Shown here: positions 25,831 to 33,515 of the stretch, in pieces
Numbering within the stretch: position 1 is the stretch's first letter
Layout: each line of letters opens with the position of its first letter
Source: Winogradskyella flava
GTDB taxonomy: Bacteria; Bacteroidota; Bacteroidia; Flavobacteriales; Flavobacteriaceae
Length of the DNA stretch: 64,000 nucleotides
NCBI RefSeq assembly: GCF_014243395.1
Contig: NZ_JACLCP010000001.1
Span: forward strand, 558,001-622,000
Direction of reading: 5' to 3'
Translations under genes and position numbers: made by a program
Notes under the pieces: model-generated
What the model was told of the DNA's origin: nothing
Database searches by the model: none
What the model saw: the letters and a program-made list of their open reading frames with translations, nothing else

Positions 25831-26323
25831 AATCATATGTTTTTATGAGTGCGCTGCCTATTTGTTTTCTTGCTCTAGAAATTAAAACTCGTGCATGGGT
25901 TTGTTTAATGTTTAATGCTGAGGCAATTTCTGTAAAATCATAACCATCTATATCTCTCATTAGAAAAACTTCTTTTTGCTGCACAGGTAAAGTTTTTAAA
26001 ATGTCTAGTATAATTTTGTTAAGTTCCTGCCACTCTAGATTGTTTTCATCTTTGGATTTTATAATTCTCAGAGGACTTGCACCGCCATAAGGTTCAACCT
26101 TATTTTTCCTGAGAACATCCAAGCAATAATTACGGGCAGTTAAAAAAACAAAGCCACTAATATTTGGATGATTTTTGAGTTTCGTTCTTTTTTGCCAGAT
26201 TTTAATCATTATCTCTTGTATGGCATCTTCTGCTTTTTCATGAGAACCTAAAATTCTTGAAACCATGGGGAAGAGCTTTTCTGACAAAACAAAAACATTA
26301 TTTTTAAATTCTAACTTGGTCAT
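25811..26323 (-). CDS. ECF-type RNA polymerase sigma factor
   Basis: 170 residues. Region 2 is at about 20-90 (AEDAIQEIMIKIWQKR, FVFLTARNYCLDVLRK) and region 4 at about 115-165 (LPVQQKEVFLMRDIDGYDFTEIASALNI, ARVLISRARKQI). It is a typical Bacteroidota ECF sigma factor. It overlaps the anti-sigma gene downstream. On the minus strand about 32 bases upstream is GTTACA followed by TATAACGTTA; in autoregulated ECF systems a -35 box of this kind is usual, so the operon may drive itself. Confidence 0.92.
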   Translation of the reverse strand: MTKLEFKNNVFVLSEKLFPMVSRILGSHEKAEDAIQEIMIKIWQKRTKLKNHPNISGFVFLTARNYCLDVLRKNKVEPYGGASPLRIIKSKDENNLEWQELNKIILDILKTLPVQQKEVFLMRDIDGYDFTEIASALNIKQTHARVLISRARKQIGSALIKTYDYEKGAY

Positions 26324-26331
26324 CTTATTTT

Positions 26332-26361
26332 AATAACGTTATAGTAGTAGAATGTGTAACA
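26332..26361 (-). promoter_or_regulatory. Possible autoregulatory ECF promoter
   Basis: The minus strand has GTTACA at 26355-26360 and an AT-rich palindromic TAACGTTA around 26334-26341, just before the sigma-factor gene. The spacing suits an ECF -35/-10 pair. There is no second copy in the window to compare, so confidence is low. Confidence 0.2.
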
Positions 26362-26470
26362 GTAAAAGGTTATTATTTTAGAATATCCAATTATTTAGAT
26401 TGAAAATCACTACAAACTTGCTTTTATAATCTTTTTTTAAAGTCGAAGTATTGGGGTTTTTAAACAAAAA

Positions 26471-26492
26471 AACCTCGCTAAGTGGCGAGGTT
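26471..26492 (-). terminator. Intrinsic terminator of the AhpD-like gene
   Basis: Perfect stem AACCTCGC / GCGAGGTT with a 6-base loop, followed on the minus strand by a run of Ts, 22 bases after the stop codon at 26515. Confidence 0.8.
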
Positions 26493-26514
26493 AATATTTC
26501 TAAAAAAATTGAAT

Positions 26515-27117
26515 TTAGTATTGCGACCCATCATGCTTCCCAACCTCATAACCATGTTTGCCTAAATATTTATTTCCACTTTCTACAGCACCGTCTTCAA
26601 TATCGGTTCCCATAGAATCGTTCCAACGGTTAAGGTATCCAAAGAGAGAAATTACGCCTAGCATTTCTACAATTTCACCTTCATCCCAATGTTGGTATAA
26701 ACGCTCTTTAATATCGGCATCAACAGCATTTGGTACCATAGAAGCTTGCAAAGAAAAATCTAATGCAGCACGCTCTGCTTCGCTAAACGCCGGATGTGTT
26801 CTGTATTCCCAAATATTATCTAATTGCTCTTGTTCTGCACCATAACGCTCCGCCGCTCTTATAGCATGTGCTTGACAATAGCGACATCCTGTTGAGTTAC
26901 TGCTTACCCAAGCAATCATGCGTTTAAGAGCAGAGGTAACTCTACCCTCATTAGCCATTACAGCTTTGTTTAAATTTATAAATGCCTTAGAAATTGCTGG
27001 TCTACGCTGCATAGTTAAAACAGAATTTGGGCAAAACCCAAGGGTTTCATTAAAGAATTCAGCCAATTCTTTTGTTTCTAAATCGTGTTCCGGAGATAAC
27101 GGAGTTACTAATGCCAT
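26515..27117 (-). CDS. Carboxymuconolactone decarboxylase family (AhpD-like) protein
   Basis: 200 residues from the Met at 27117 (MALVTPLSPEHDL). The open frame runs up to 27246, but that extension crosses the divergent OsmC gene. Active-site motif C78-R-Y-C81-x-x-H84 (GCRYCQAHAI) is the AhpD/CMD redox motif. The conserved SEAERAALDFSLQAS segment follows. Such proteins are peroxidase partners or thiol-disulfide reductants with a helical CMD fold. The gene is divergent from OsmC with only 68 bases between starts, suggesting a shared oxidative-stress role. Confidence 0.85.
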   Translation of the reverse strand: MALVTPLSPEHDLETKELAEFFNETLGFCPNSVLTMQRRPAISKAFINLNKAVMANEGRVTSALKRMIAWVSSNSTGCRYCQAHAIRAAERYGAEQEQLDNIWEYRTHPAFSEAERAALDFSLQASMVPNAVDADIKERLYQHWDEGEIVEMLGVISLFGYLNRWNDSMGTDIEDGAVESGNKYLGKHGYEVGKHDGSQY

Positions 27118-27136
27118 ATTTGTTTTTTTTAAGTCG

Positions 27137-27144
27137 TATTTTTG
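27137..27144 (+). promoter_or_regulatory. -7 promoter element of the OsmC-recJ-MFS unit
   Basis: TATTTTTG, a perfect TAnnTTTG, 41 bases before the OsmC start codon in the AhpD/OsmC divergent gap. Confidence 0.4.
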
Positions 27145-27185
27145 AATGTACAAGATAGGAGTTCTAATATTTAAACTAAAACAAA

Positions 27186-27623
27186 ATGGCTGATAAAATC
27201 GTAACGCATTGGCAAGGCGGATTAACTTTTGAATCTGATAATCCAAGCGGTAAATCGGTAATAATGGATACTAATATAGAAGGTCAGGACGAACGTTTTG
27301 GTTTGTCGCCTAAAGCCATGATGTTGTCCTCTTTAGCTGGTTGCTCGGCACTAGACGTGATTTCTACTTTAGATAAAATGAAAGAGGAGATTGATGATTT
27401 TAAAATTGAAGTAAAAGGAGAACTTACTGACGAACATCCAAAGTGTTATCATTCCGTTGAAGTTGACTATCATTTCTATGGTTCAGACTTAAATAAAAAG
27501 AAGTGCGAACGCGCAGTCGATTTATCAGTAGAGAAATATTGCGGTGTTATGGAGATGTTCAGACGTTTTGCGGAAGTCAAAACAAATATTTTTTACCACG
27601 TAAGCACAAAACGAAATATTTAA
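27186..27623 (+). CDS. OsmC family organic hydroperoxide reductase-like protein
   Basis: 145 residues. Two conserved redox cysteines: Cys53 in SLAGCSALDV and Cys119 in EKYCGVMEM, the layout of OsmC/Ohr proteins that reduce organic hydroperoxides. The YhfA-like opening (IVTHWQGGLTFES) suggests the broader OsmC branch rather than strict Ohr. It is cytoplasmic. recJ begins 6 bases after its stop, so the two are likely co-transcribed, together with the MFS gene. Confidence 0.9.
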   Translation: MADKIVTHWQGGLTFESDNPSGKSVIMDTNIEGQDERFGLSPKAMMLSSLAGCSALDVISTLDKMKEEIDDFKIEVKGELTDEHPKCYHSVEVDYHFYGSDLNKKKCERAVDLSVEKYCGVMEMFRRFAEVKTNIFYHVSTKRNI

Positions 27624-27629
27624 TTCTAC

Positions 27630-29321
27630 ATGCGTTGGACTCTTAAGCCAAAACCTGAAGCTTTAAAAGTTGAAACTTTAAAAAAAGCTCTTCAAGTTGA
27701 TGATATTGTCGCAACATTATTATTACAGCGAGGTATCGAGACTTACGAAGCGGCAAAAACATTTTTTAGACCAAGTTTTGAGGATTTACACAATCCATTC
27801 TTAATGAAAGATATGGACAAAGCTGTACAGCGTATTGAAAAGGCTATCGCATCTGGAGAAAATATTTTAGTCTATGGTGATTACGATGTGGATGGTACAA
27901 CATCTGTAGCTCTAATGTCCTCGTACTTAAAAAAAAGAATAGATACTGTTGCCACGTATATCCCAGACCGTTATGATGAAGGCTATGGCATTTCTTATAA
28001 GGGTATCGATTTTGCCCACGACAATGATTTTAGCTTAATTATTGCTTTGGACTGCGGTGTAAAGGCCATTGATAAAGTGGCTTACGCTAAAGACAAAGGA
28101 ATAGAATTTATTATATGTGATCATCACAGACCCGGAGACAATATACCTGATGCAGTTGCGGTTTTAGATCCAAAACGCGATGATTGTGAGTATCCTTTTA
28201 AAGAATTATGCGGCTGTGGTGTAGGGTTTAAGTTAATAACTGCTTTAGCATCAAAACAAGGGCAAGCGGTTGAAGATTTAGTTGAGTACTTAGATTTAGT
28301 AGCAACAGCAATTGGAGCAGATATTGTTCCTATTGTGGGAGAAAATAGGGCTCTGGCCTACATTGGTTTACATGTTATAAATACCGATCCAAGGCCTGGA
28401 ATGAAAGCGATTATAGCTGAGGTAAAAAAAGATGAACTCACTATTACGGATGTCGTTTTTATTATTGCACCTCGCATTAATGCTGCAGGACGTATGAAGC
28501 ATGGTAACCATGCCGTAACGCTTTTAACCGAAACAGATTTTAATCTAGCCGCAGAATATGCTGTGGATATAGATCAATTTAACACAGATCGACGCGATAC
28601 CGATAAGCGAATTACCGAAGAGGCATTGATTCAAATAAAAGAGTATAATGAGCAAGAGGGTTTTACGACGGTAGTCTATGATGAAAATTGGCATAAGGGT
28701 GTTATTGGTATTGTAGCATCAAGACTTATCGAAACCTATTACAGACCGACATTGGTTTTTACTAAGAGTGGAGAAAAACTGGCAGCTTCAGCACGTTCTG
28801 TAAAAGGGTTTGATGTTTACAATGCTTTGGAAGCTTGCTCAGAATATATTGAACAATTTGGTGGTCATAAATATGCCGCGGGATTAACCTTATTACCTGA
28901 GAATTATGAAGCTTTTAAAGCCAAGTTTGAGTCTGTTGTTAAAGACACCATCGATCCAAAATTATTAACTCCAGAATTAAAAGTAGATTTGGAAATTGAC
29001 TTGAATCAAGTCGATCATAAATTATTTCGTATTGTCCAACAGTTTGCACCATTTGGGCCAGGAAATATGTCACCCACTTTTATGACACAAAATGTGAAAG
29101 ACACAGGCTGGGGAAAATGTGTGGGTGAGGATAACAATCATATTAGATTTACAGCAACCCAGTCCTTTGATGATAAAATTGTTTGCATAGGCTTTAGCTT
29201 GGGTGACAAAATAAATATCATAAAGAATAAGAGACCATTTAGCATCGCTTACGGTATAGATGAGAATCATTGGAACGGAAATGTGAGTTTACAGTTAAAA
29301 CTAAAAGATATTAAAGCTTAA
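27630..29321 (+). CDS. recJ: Single-stranded-DNA-specific exonuclease RecJ
   Basis: 563 residues. DHH phosphoesterase motifs: motif I YGDYDVDG (Asp84, Asp86, Asp88), motif III CDHH (Asp164-His165-His166), and the DHHA1 segment GGHKYAAGLTL in the C-terminal half, followed by an OB-fold region. It degrades single-stranded DNA 5' to 3' in recombination and mismatch repair. The window also holds AddA and AddB, so both major end-resection routes are present. The MFS gene starts 4 bases downstream. Confidence 0.96.
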   Translation: MRWTLKPKPEALKVETLKKALQVDDIVATLLLQRGIETYEAAKTFFRPSFEDLHNPFLMKDMDKAVQRIEKAIASGENILVYGDYDVDGTTSVALMSSYLKKRIDTVATYIPDRYDEGYGISYKGIDFAHDNDFSLIIALDCGVKAIDKVAYAKDKGIEFIICDHHRPGDNIPDAVAVLDPKRDDCEYPFKELCGCGVGFKLITALASKQGQAVEDLVEYLDLVATAIGADIVPIVGENRALAYIGLHVINTDPRPGMKAIIAEVKKDELTITDVVFIIAPRINAAGRMKHGNHAVTLLTETDFNLAAEYAVDIDQFNTDRRDTDKRITEEALIQIKEYNEQEGFTTVVYDENWHKGVIGIVASRLIETYYRPTLVFTKSGEKLAASARSVKGFDVYNALEACSEYIEQFGGHKYAAGLTLLPENYEAFKAKFESVVKDTIDPKLLTPELKVDLEIDLNQVDHKLFRIVQQFAPFGPGNMSPTFMTQNVKDTGWGKCVGEDNNHIRFTATQSFDDKIVCIGFSLGDKINIIKNKRPFSIAYGIDENHWNGNVSLQLKLKDIKA

Positions 29322-29325
29322 TCAT

Positions 29326-30597
29326 TTGGCTAAAAACGATCCATACGCAGCATTGCGGTTTAGAGAATTCAATATTTTCTTATTACTGCGTTTTGCACTT
29401 GTTTTTGGCTGGTCCATGCAATTTGTGGTTATAGAATGGCAAGTCTATGCTTTGACTGAGGACCCATTATCACTTGGTATTATAGGTCTTTGTGAATTTT
29501 TACCCGCTTTTTTTCTTGCACCTTTTGCAGGACATATCGCTGACAAGAAAGAAAAACGAAACTTGTTTGCACTTTGCATTGGACTCTTTTCATTAATTAG
29601 CTTTGGATTATTTTGGTTAACGTCAGAACGTATTGAGTCCTCATGGGAAACAAGGACGATTCTTTATGGAATTTATGGATTAGTGTTTTTTGGAGGTGTT
29701 TTAAGAGCTTTTTTTGGCCCAACTATTTTTTCACTTATTGCACTTATTGTTCCTAAAAGAGTGTATCCTAATGCTGCGACATGGAGCAGTAGTACTTGGA
29801 AAGGAGCAAATGTTTTTGGTGCTTTATGTGGCGGCTTTCTCATTGCTTGGATAGGTGTACATTATACGCTAGGACTAATTTTTGTTTTAGTGATGATAGC
29901 CTTATTATTAGTGTTTCAAATTAGTCGAAAACCTATTTTAAACAAGGATTCTGGTGAGTCGATTAAGGAGAGTCTAAGAGCTGGAATTTCCTTTGTGTTT
30001 AATGACAAGGTCATTTTAGGAGCACTCACCTTAGATATGATAGCTGTTTTGTTCGGTGGAGCAGTGGCTATTTTTGCAGTTTTTGCGAAGGATATTTTAG
30101 ACGCAGGACCAAAAGGCTTCGGTATTTTAAATGCTGCATTGTCATCGGGTAGTATAATTACTATGTTGGCGACAACTTATATACCAATTACAAAAGGCAC
30201 AGGTAAAAAGTTACTGGTTTCAGTTTTTGGATTTGGAGTTTGCATGATCATTTTTGGAGCGTCGAAACTTATGTGGCTAAGTGTTTTAGCACTATTCTTT
30301 TCTGGCGTTTTCGATGGTATTTCAATGGTAGTTCGTCAAACCATACTCCAACTTAAAACTCCTGACGAAATGCGTGGACGTGTTGGGGCAGTGAACTCTA
30401 TGTTTGTAGGATCTTCTAATGAGCTCGGCGCACTCGAAAGTGGTATAGCCGCTAGAATTTTTGGCGCACCATTAGCTGTAGTTTTAGGAGGAACGGTAAC
30501 CCTTATAATTGTCGCTATAATTGGTGTTAAGAATATACCTCTACGTGAACTGGATTTGCAAGAAGATATAGCAACTCATGAGCAAAAAGAAACTTAG
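29326..30597 (+). CDS. MFS transporter
   Basis: 423 residues from a TTG start 4 bases after recJ; the first residues (MAKNDPYAALRFREFNIFLL) look like a natural N-terminus. About twelve hydrophobic segments are visible, with the MFS loop 2-3 motif GHIADKKEKRN. The layout (EntS/DUF894-like, with GRVGAVNSMFVGSSNELGA late in the protein) suggests a drug or siderophore efflux protein. Substrate unknown. Its 3' end overlaps the convergent sulfatase gene by 4 bases. Confidence 0.88.
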   Translation: MAKNDPYAALRFREFNIFLLLRFALVFGWSMQFVVIEWQVYALTEDPLSLGIIGLCEFLPAFFLAPFAGHIADKKEKRNLFALCIGLFSLISFGLFWLTSERIESSWETRTILYGIYGLVFFGGVLRAFFGPTIFSLIALIVPKRVYPNAATWSSSTWKGANVFGALCGGFLIAWIGVHYTLGLIFVLVMIALLLVFQISRKPILNKDSGESIKESLRAGISFVFNDKVILGALTLDMIAVLFGGAVAIFAVFAKDILDAGPKGFGILNAALSSGSIITMLATTYIPITKGTGKKLLVSVFGFGVCMIIFGASKLMWLSVLALFFSGVFDGISMVVRQTILQLKTPDEMRGRVGAVNSMFVGSSNELGALESGIAARIFGAPLAVVLGGTVTLIIVAIIGVKNIPLRELDLQEDIATHEQKET

Positions 30598-31907
30598 TTC
30601 TGAATGTTATTTAATTCTAAAAGCAATTCATCGCGAATAACGCTATTCTCTGCACTTAAGGGAAGTTGATTGGCATTTAGCAAGTTAGGATTCTCCAAAG
30701 GGTTGTTACTTAAATTGTAAAAAGCTTCATTACCGCCAGCGAAACGAATATACTTATGCGTAGCGTTTCTTATGGTATAGGTGGTATTTCCATTATCACT
30801 ACCAATTTCGGTATAGATGTAGTTTCTTTCATTTGTATTTAAACTATTTAAAAGTGCCTTAAAACTTTTACTATCATTAATTTCTTGAGTTGTATTGCCT
30901 GCTAATTCTGAAATTGTAGCATAAAGGTCAGTAGTGGTAATTAAAGCATCTTCAATAGCATTAACGCGTCCCACATTTTTGCCAGAAATTATCATTGGAA
31001 CATTAACACCACCTTGATAAACAGAACCTTTAGCCCGATTACTATTATAGTCTTGCGCTACTTGCCCTGGGGTCCCATTATCACCAATAAAAATAATAAT
31101 TGTATTATTTCTTTCGACTTCGGTCATTGAATTAAAGAGTCTTCCCATTTCTGAGTCCATAGCTTCGAGCATTGTCATATAATAAGGTAATGGATTTGCA
31201 TTAACACTTGCTTGGTCATTTGGTAAACTTTCTTGAGTATGCAAATTATTTGGAGGTAAATGAAAGGGTGTATGTGGCGCATTGTAGGCTAACCAGAGAA
31301 ACCAAGGTTGGTTTTGCTCATTAATCCAATCGATGGCTAGGTTCGTAAACTTAGTAGTGGTATATTCATTCGAGCTGGTTGTAACTCCGTTTTCAGTCAA
31401 ATTCCAATTAGTGTATGATTGTACTCCACCATTCAAAAGTCCGGCATAATAACCAACGCCCATATTCGTTGGATGATTGACATTATTAGAAAGATGCCAT
31501 TTTCCGATGACAGCATGACTATATCCAGAATTAGTATTATCTAAGTGTGATTGTATTGAGACTTCAGAGGTTGGCATATTATCATCTACTTTCAATACGC
31601 CAGTTCTAAATCCATACTTCCCAGTTAAAATTGTTCCTCGAGTAGGAGTGCATACTGGGTTAGACCAGAGATTGGTAAATCTAATGCCAGAATTAATCAA
31701 CTCTTGAAGGTTTGGCATGTTTGGTTTTATACTACCGATAGTGTAACCAGGCGTTGCATCTAAACCCATATCATCTGCAATGATAAGTAATATGTTTGGT
31801 TTACTACTTTCTGGATTCTCTTCTTGAGTACCCGAATCATCACTACTATTGCAAGAAAAAATTAGAGCGAAAGCAATAATCACAATACGAAGTTGTTGGA
31901 TTTTCAT
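30594..31907 (-). CDS. Sulfatase-family lipoprotein
   Basis: 437 residues. Lipoprotein signal with Cys19 (FALIFSC). The alkaline-phosphatase-fold N-terminus has NILLIIADDMG (metal-binding Asp pair) and the sulfatase signature C86-T-P-T-R90, where the Cys would be converted to formylglycine, followed by GTILTGKYG. GKWHLSN and FIGDNGTPG are further active-site blocks. It probably removes sulfate from a polysaccharide or small sulfate ester in the periplasm. It is not in a SusCD polysaccharide locus here. The substrate cannot be assigned. Confidence 0.88.
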   Translation of the reverse strand: MKIQQLRIVIIAFALIFSCNSSDDSGTQEENPESSKPNILLIIADDMGLDATPGYTIGSIKPNMPNLQELINSGIRFTNLWSNPVCTPTRGTILTGKYGFRTGVLKVDDNMPTSEVSIQSHLDNTNSGYSHAVIGKWHLSNNVNHPTNMGVGYYAGLLNGGVQSYTNWNLTENGVTTSSNEYTTTKFTNLAIDWINEQNQPWFLWLAYNAPHTPFHLPPNNLHTQESLPNDQASVNANPLPYYMTMLEAMDSEMGRLFNSMTEVERNNTIIIFIGDNGTPGQVAQDYNSNRAKGSVYQGGVNVPMIISGKNVGRVNAIEDALITTTDLYATISELAGNTTQEINDSKSFKALLNSLNTNERNYIYTEIGSDNGNTTYTIRNATHKYIRFAGGNEAFYNLSNNPLENPNLLNANQLPLSAENSVIRDELLLELNNIQN

Positions 31908-31957
31908 AAAGTTGATTTTATGTTAGACTAATAAGAATAACAACGGTTTAACCCTAT

Positions 31958-32737
31958 TTAGTCTTTTATGAAAGTTTTTAGTTCAAAATTACTTCCATCA
32001 AAAACACCATAGGTGTAGTATTGAATCCAGTCACCTAGGTTTACATATTTTGAAGTGCTATTCAATTGAATCTCCAAAGGCAAATGTCTGTGACCAAAAA
32101 CAAAGTAATCACGATGTTTTTCTTCAAGTTTTTTCTTACTGTAGATCACCAGCCATTCATTTTCTTCTCCTAAAAACTTGGCATCATCGTCACCTGAAAT
32201 CAACTTGTTTTTGACAGAAAAATACTGAGCAATACGCATACCAATATCTGGATGGCCCCATTTAAATAGCCATTTAAAGAATGGGCTTATGAAGATCTTT
32301 TTCATGCGTTTATAGCCTTTATCTCCTGGACCTAGACCATCGCCATGACCAATAAAAAAAGAGGTGTTATTTAATATGAATTCGTGTGGTTTATGATAAA
32401 CAGGGATGCCTAATTCTTCTTCAAAATAACCATTCATCCATAAATCGTGATTACCCACAAAATAGTGAATTGGAATACCGGCATCACTGATTTCAGCAAG
32501 TTTTCCTAAAGTTCTTGTAAATCCTTTTGGAATAACCGTTCTGTATTCGAACCAAAAATCAAATAAATCTCCGAGTAGAAAAATTGCAGCCGCATCATGT
32601 TTGATGTCATCTAACCATGCTACAAACTTTTTTTCACGGGGACGTGATGCTTCCATGGTTGGAGCACCTAAATGATTGTCCGAGGCAAAATAAATTTTTT
32701 TGCCGTTAGGAATTTCTATGTGATGACTGTTATTCAT
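31958..32737 (-). CDS. lpxH: UDP-2,3-diacylglucosamine diphosphatase-like (LpxH)
   Basis: 259 residues from the Met at 32737; an in-frame Met at 32749 would deepen the overlap with queD. Calcineurin-like metallophosphoesterase motifs in order: SDNHLG (usually D-x-H, here D-N-H), LLGDLFDFW, GNHD, FIGHGDGLGPGD and FGHRH. The DFWFEYRTVIP stretch is typical of Bacteroidota LpxH used in lipid A synthesis. It would cleave UDP-diacylglucosamine to lipid X at the inner membrane. It overlaps queD by 8 bases. Confidence 0.85.
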   Translation of the reverse strand: MNNSHHIEIPNGKKIYFASDNHLGAPTMEASRPREKKFVAWLDDIKHDAAAIFLLGDLFDFWFEYRTVIPKGFTRTLGKLAEISDAGIPIHYFVGNHDLWMNGYFEEELGIPVYHKPHEFILNNTSFFIGHGDGLGPGDKGYKRMKKIFISPFFKWLFKWGHPDIGMRIAQYFSVKNKLISGDDDAKFLGEENEWLVIYSKKKLEEKHRDYFVFGHRHLPLEIQLNSTSKYVNLGDWIQYYTYGVFDGSNFELKTFIKD

Positions 32738-33182
32738 TGTCAGAAGCAAACCATTCCGCGAAACTAGTTGCTGTTTCTTGTAGTTTTAAAGAATGAAGCT
32801 TTATATTTTGAGGCAGTCGTTTTTTTATTTTTTCAGCAAAGTCAATCACCATCATTTCGCTAGTAGGTTGGTAGTCTACTAATAGTACGTTATGCCCTCT
32901 ATTTTCTAACTCTCTTGCCAACTCTACATGCGGTGTGTTCTTGTTAAATACTGTGGCATGGTCAAAGACATCTACGATTTCATCTTTCACTATTTTTTTT
33001 AAATCACCAAAATCTATCACCATTCCAAATTTCACGTTAGTATTGTCTGAGATGGGAATGCCAATAACAGTGACATCCAAGCGGTAACTATGTCCATGAA
33101 CATTTTTACATTTGCCGTCATAGCCATAGAGTGCGTGGCCTGTTTCAAAAGAAAACTGCTTTGTAATACGTATGTTGCTCAT
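32730..33182 (-). CDS. queD: 6-carboxytetrahydropterin synthase (QueD family)
   Basis: 150 residues. Zinc ligands are His16 (FETGH), His29 and His31 (KNVHGHSY), with the catalytic Cys25 before them. DHATVFN and PTSEMMVIDFAE are conserved later blocks. It makes 6-carboxytetrahydropterin for queuosine, or a related pterin. The ATG shares a base with the stop of the tiny upstream gene at 33182-33280, and the 3' end overlaps lpxH, so it is in the middle of a coupled run. Confidence 0.93.
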   Translation of the reverse strand: MSNIRITKQFSFETGHALYGYDGKCKNVHGHSYRLDVTVIGIPISDNTNVKFGMVIDFGDLKKIVKDEIVDVFDHATVFNKNTPHVELARELENRGHNVLLVDYQPTSEMMVIDFAEKIKKRLPQNIKLHSLKLQETATSFAEWFASDNE

Positions 33183-33280
33183 TAGCGTCTTTTGTTTCGA
33201 TTATAGAAATATACTACAACTAATACTACGCCAAGTATAAGAAATAAGCCATTTCCTCCTAAAAAGTTAAGAATATCCAT
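33182..33280 (-). CDS. Very small single-span membrane protein (32 residues)
   Basis: The minus strand encodes 32 residues: a short polar start (MDILNFLGGNG), one membrane span LFLILGVVLVVVYFY, and a basic tail NRNKRR that would stay in the cytoplasm. The stop codon shares one base with the ATG of queD (TAATG), and its start lies one base after the stop of the gene at 33282-33458. This dense coupling and the neat membrane-plus-basic-tail design argue that it is a real gene. Function unknown. Confidence 0.6.
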   Translation of the reverse strand: MDILNFLGGNGLFLILGVVLVVVYFYNRNKRR

Positions 33281-33281
33281 T

Positions 33282-33458
33282 CTATTCGTCTTTATATCTG
33301 TTCTTATTATATTTGTAGATTACATATGCTAAAATTACCAATACAATGAAAGGTAATAATGTCCCAATAAATACACCAATGCCGTAATTACTGTCAGGGG
33401 CTTCTTCTAGCTTTTTGTCAATATTGACCTCTTGTAATAATGTAATTAGTGAATTCAT
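33282..33458 (-). CDS. Small single-span membrane protein (58 residues)
   Basis: The minus strand encodes 58 residues: an amphipathic acidic start (NSLITLLQEVNIDKKLEEAPD), one membrane span at about 26-48 (GIGVFIGTLLPFIVLVILAY), and a basic tail (KYNKNRYKDE). It is followed after one base by the 32-residue gene and then queD, with the MATE gene 57 bases upstream. Together these two explain most of the 333-base space between queD and MATE. I do not recognise the family. Confidence 0.6.
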   Translation of the reverse strand: MNSLITLLQEVNIDKKLEEAPDSNYGIGVFIGTLLPFIVLVILAYVIYKYNKNRYKDE

Positions 33459-33515
33459 ATGTTTTGATAGACAAAAAAGCGGGTTTATGGTTTGATGTCT
33501 ATATGACGCTCAAAT

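Noticed and set aside
26515-27246. Longer AhpD-like reading frame reaching 27246
   Set aside because: The extra 43 codons run across the divergent promoter region and into OsmC; the Met at 27117 begins the family-like sequence.
30594-31907. Polysaccharide utilisation locus around the sulfatase
   Set aside because: No SusC/SusD pair or glycoside hydrolase is adjacent; neighbours are lpxH and an MFS gene.
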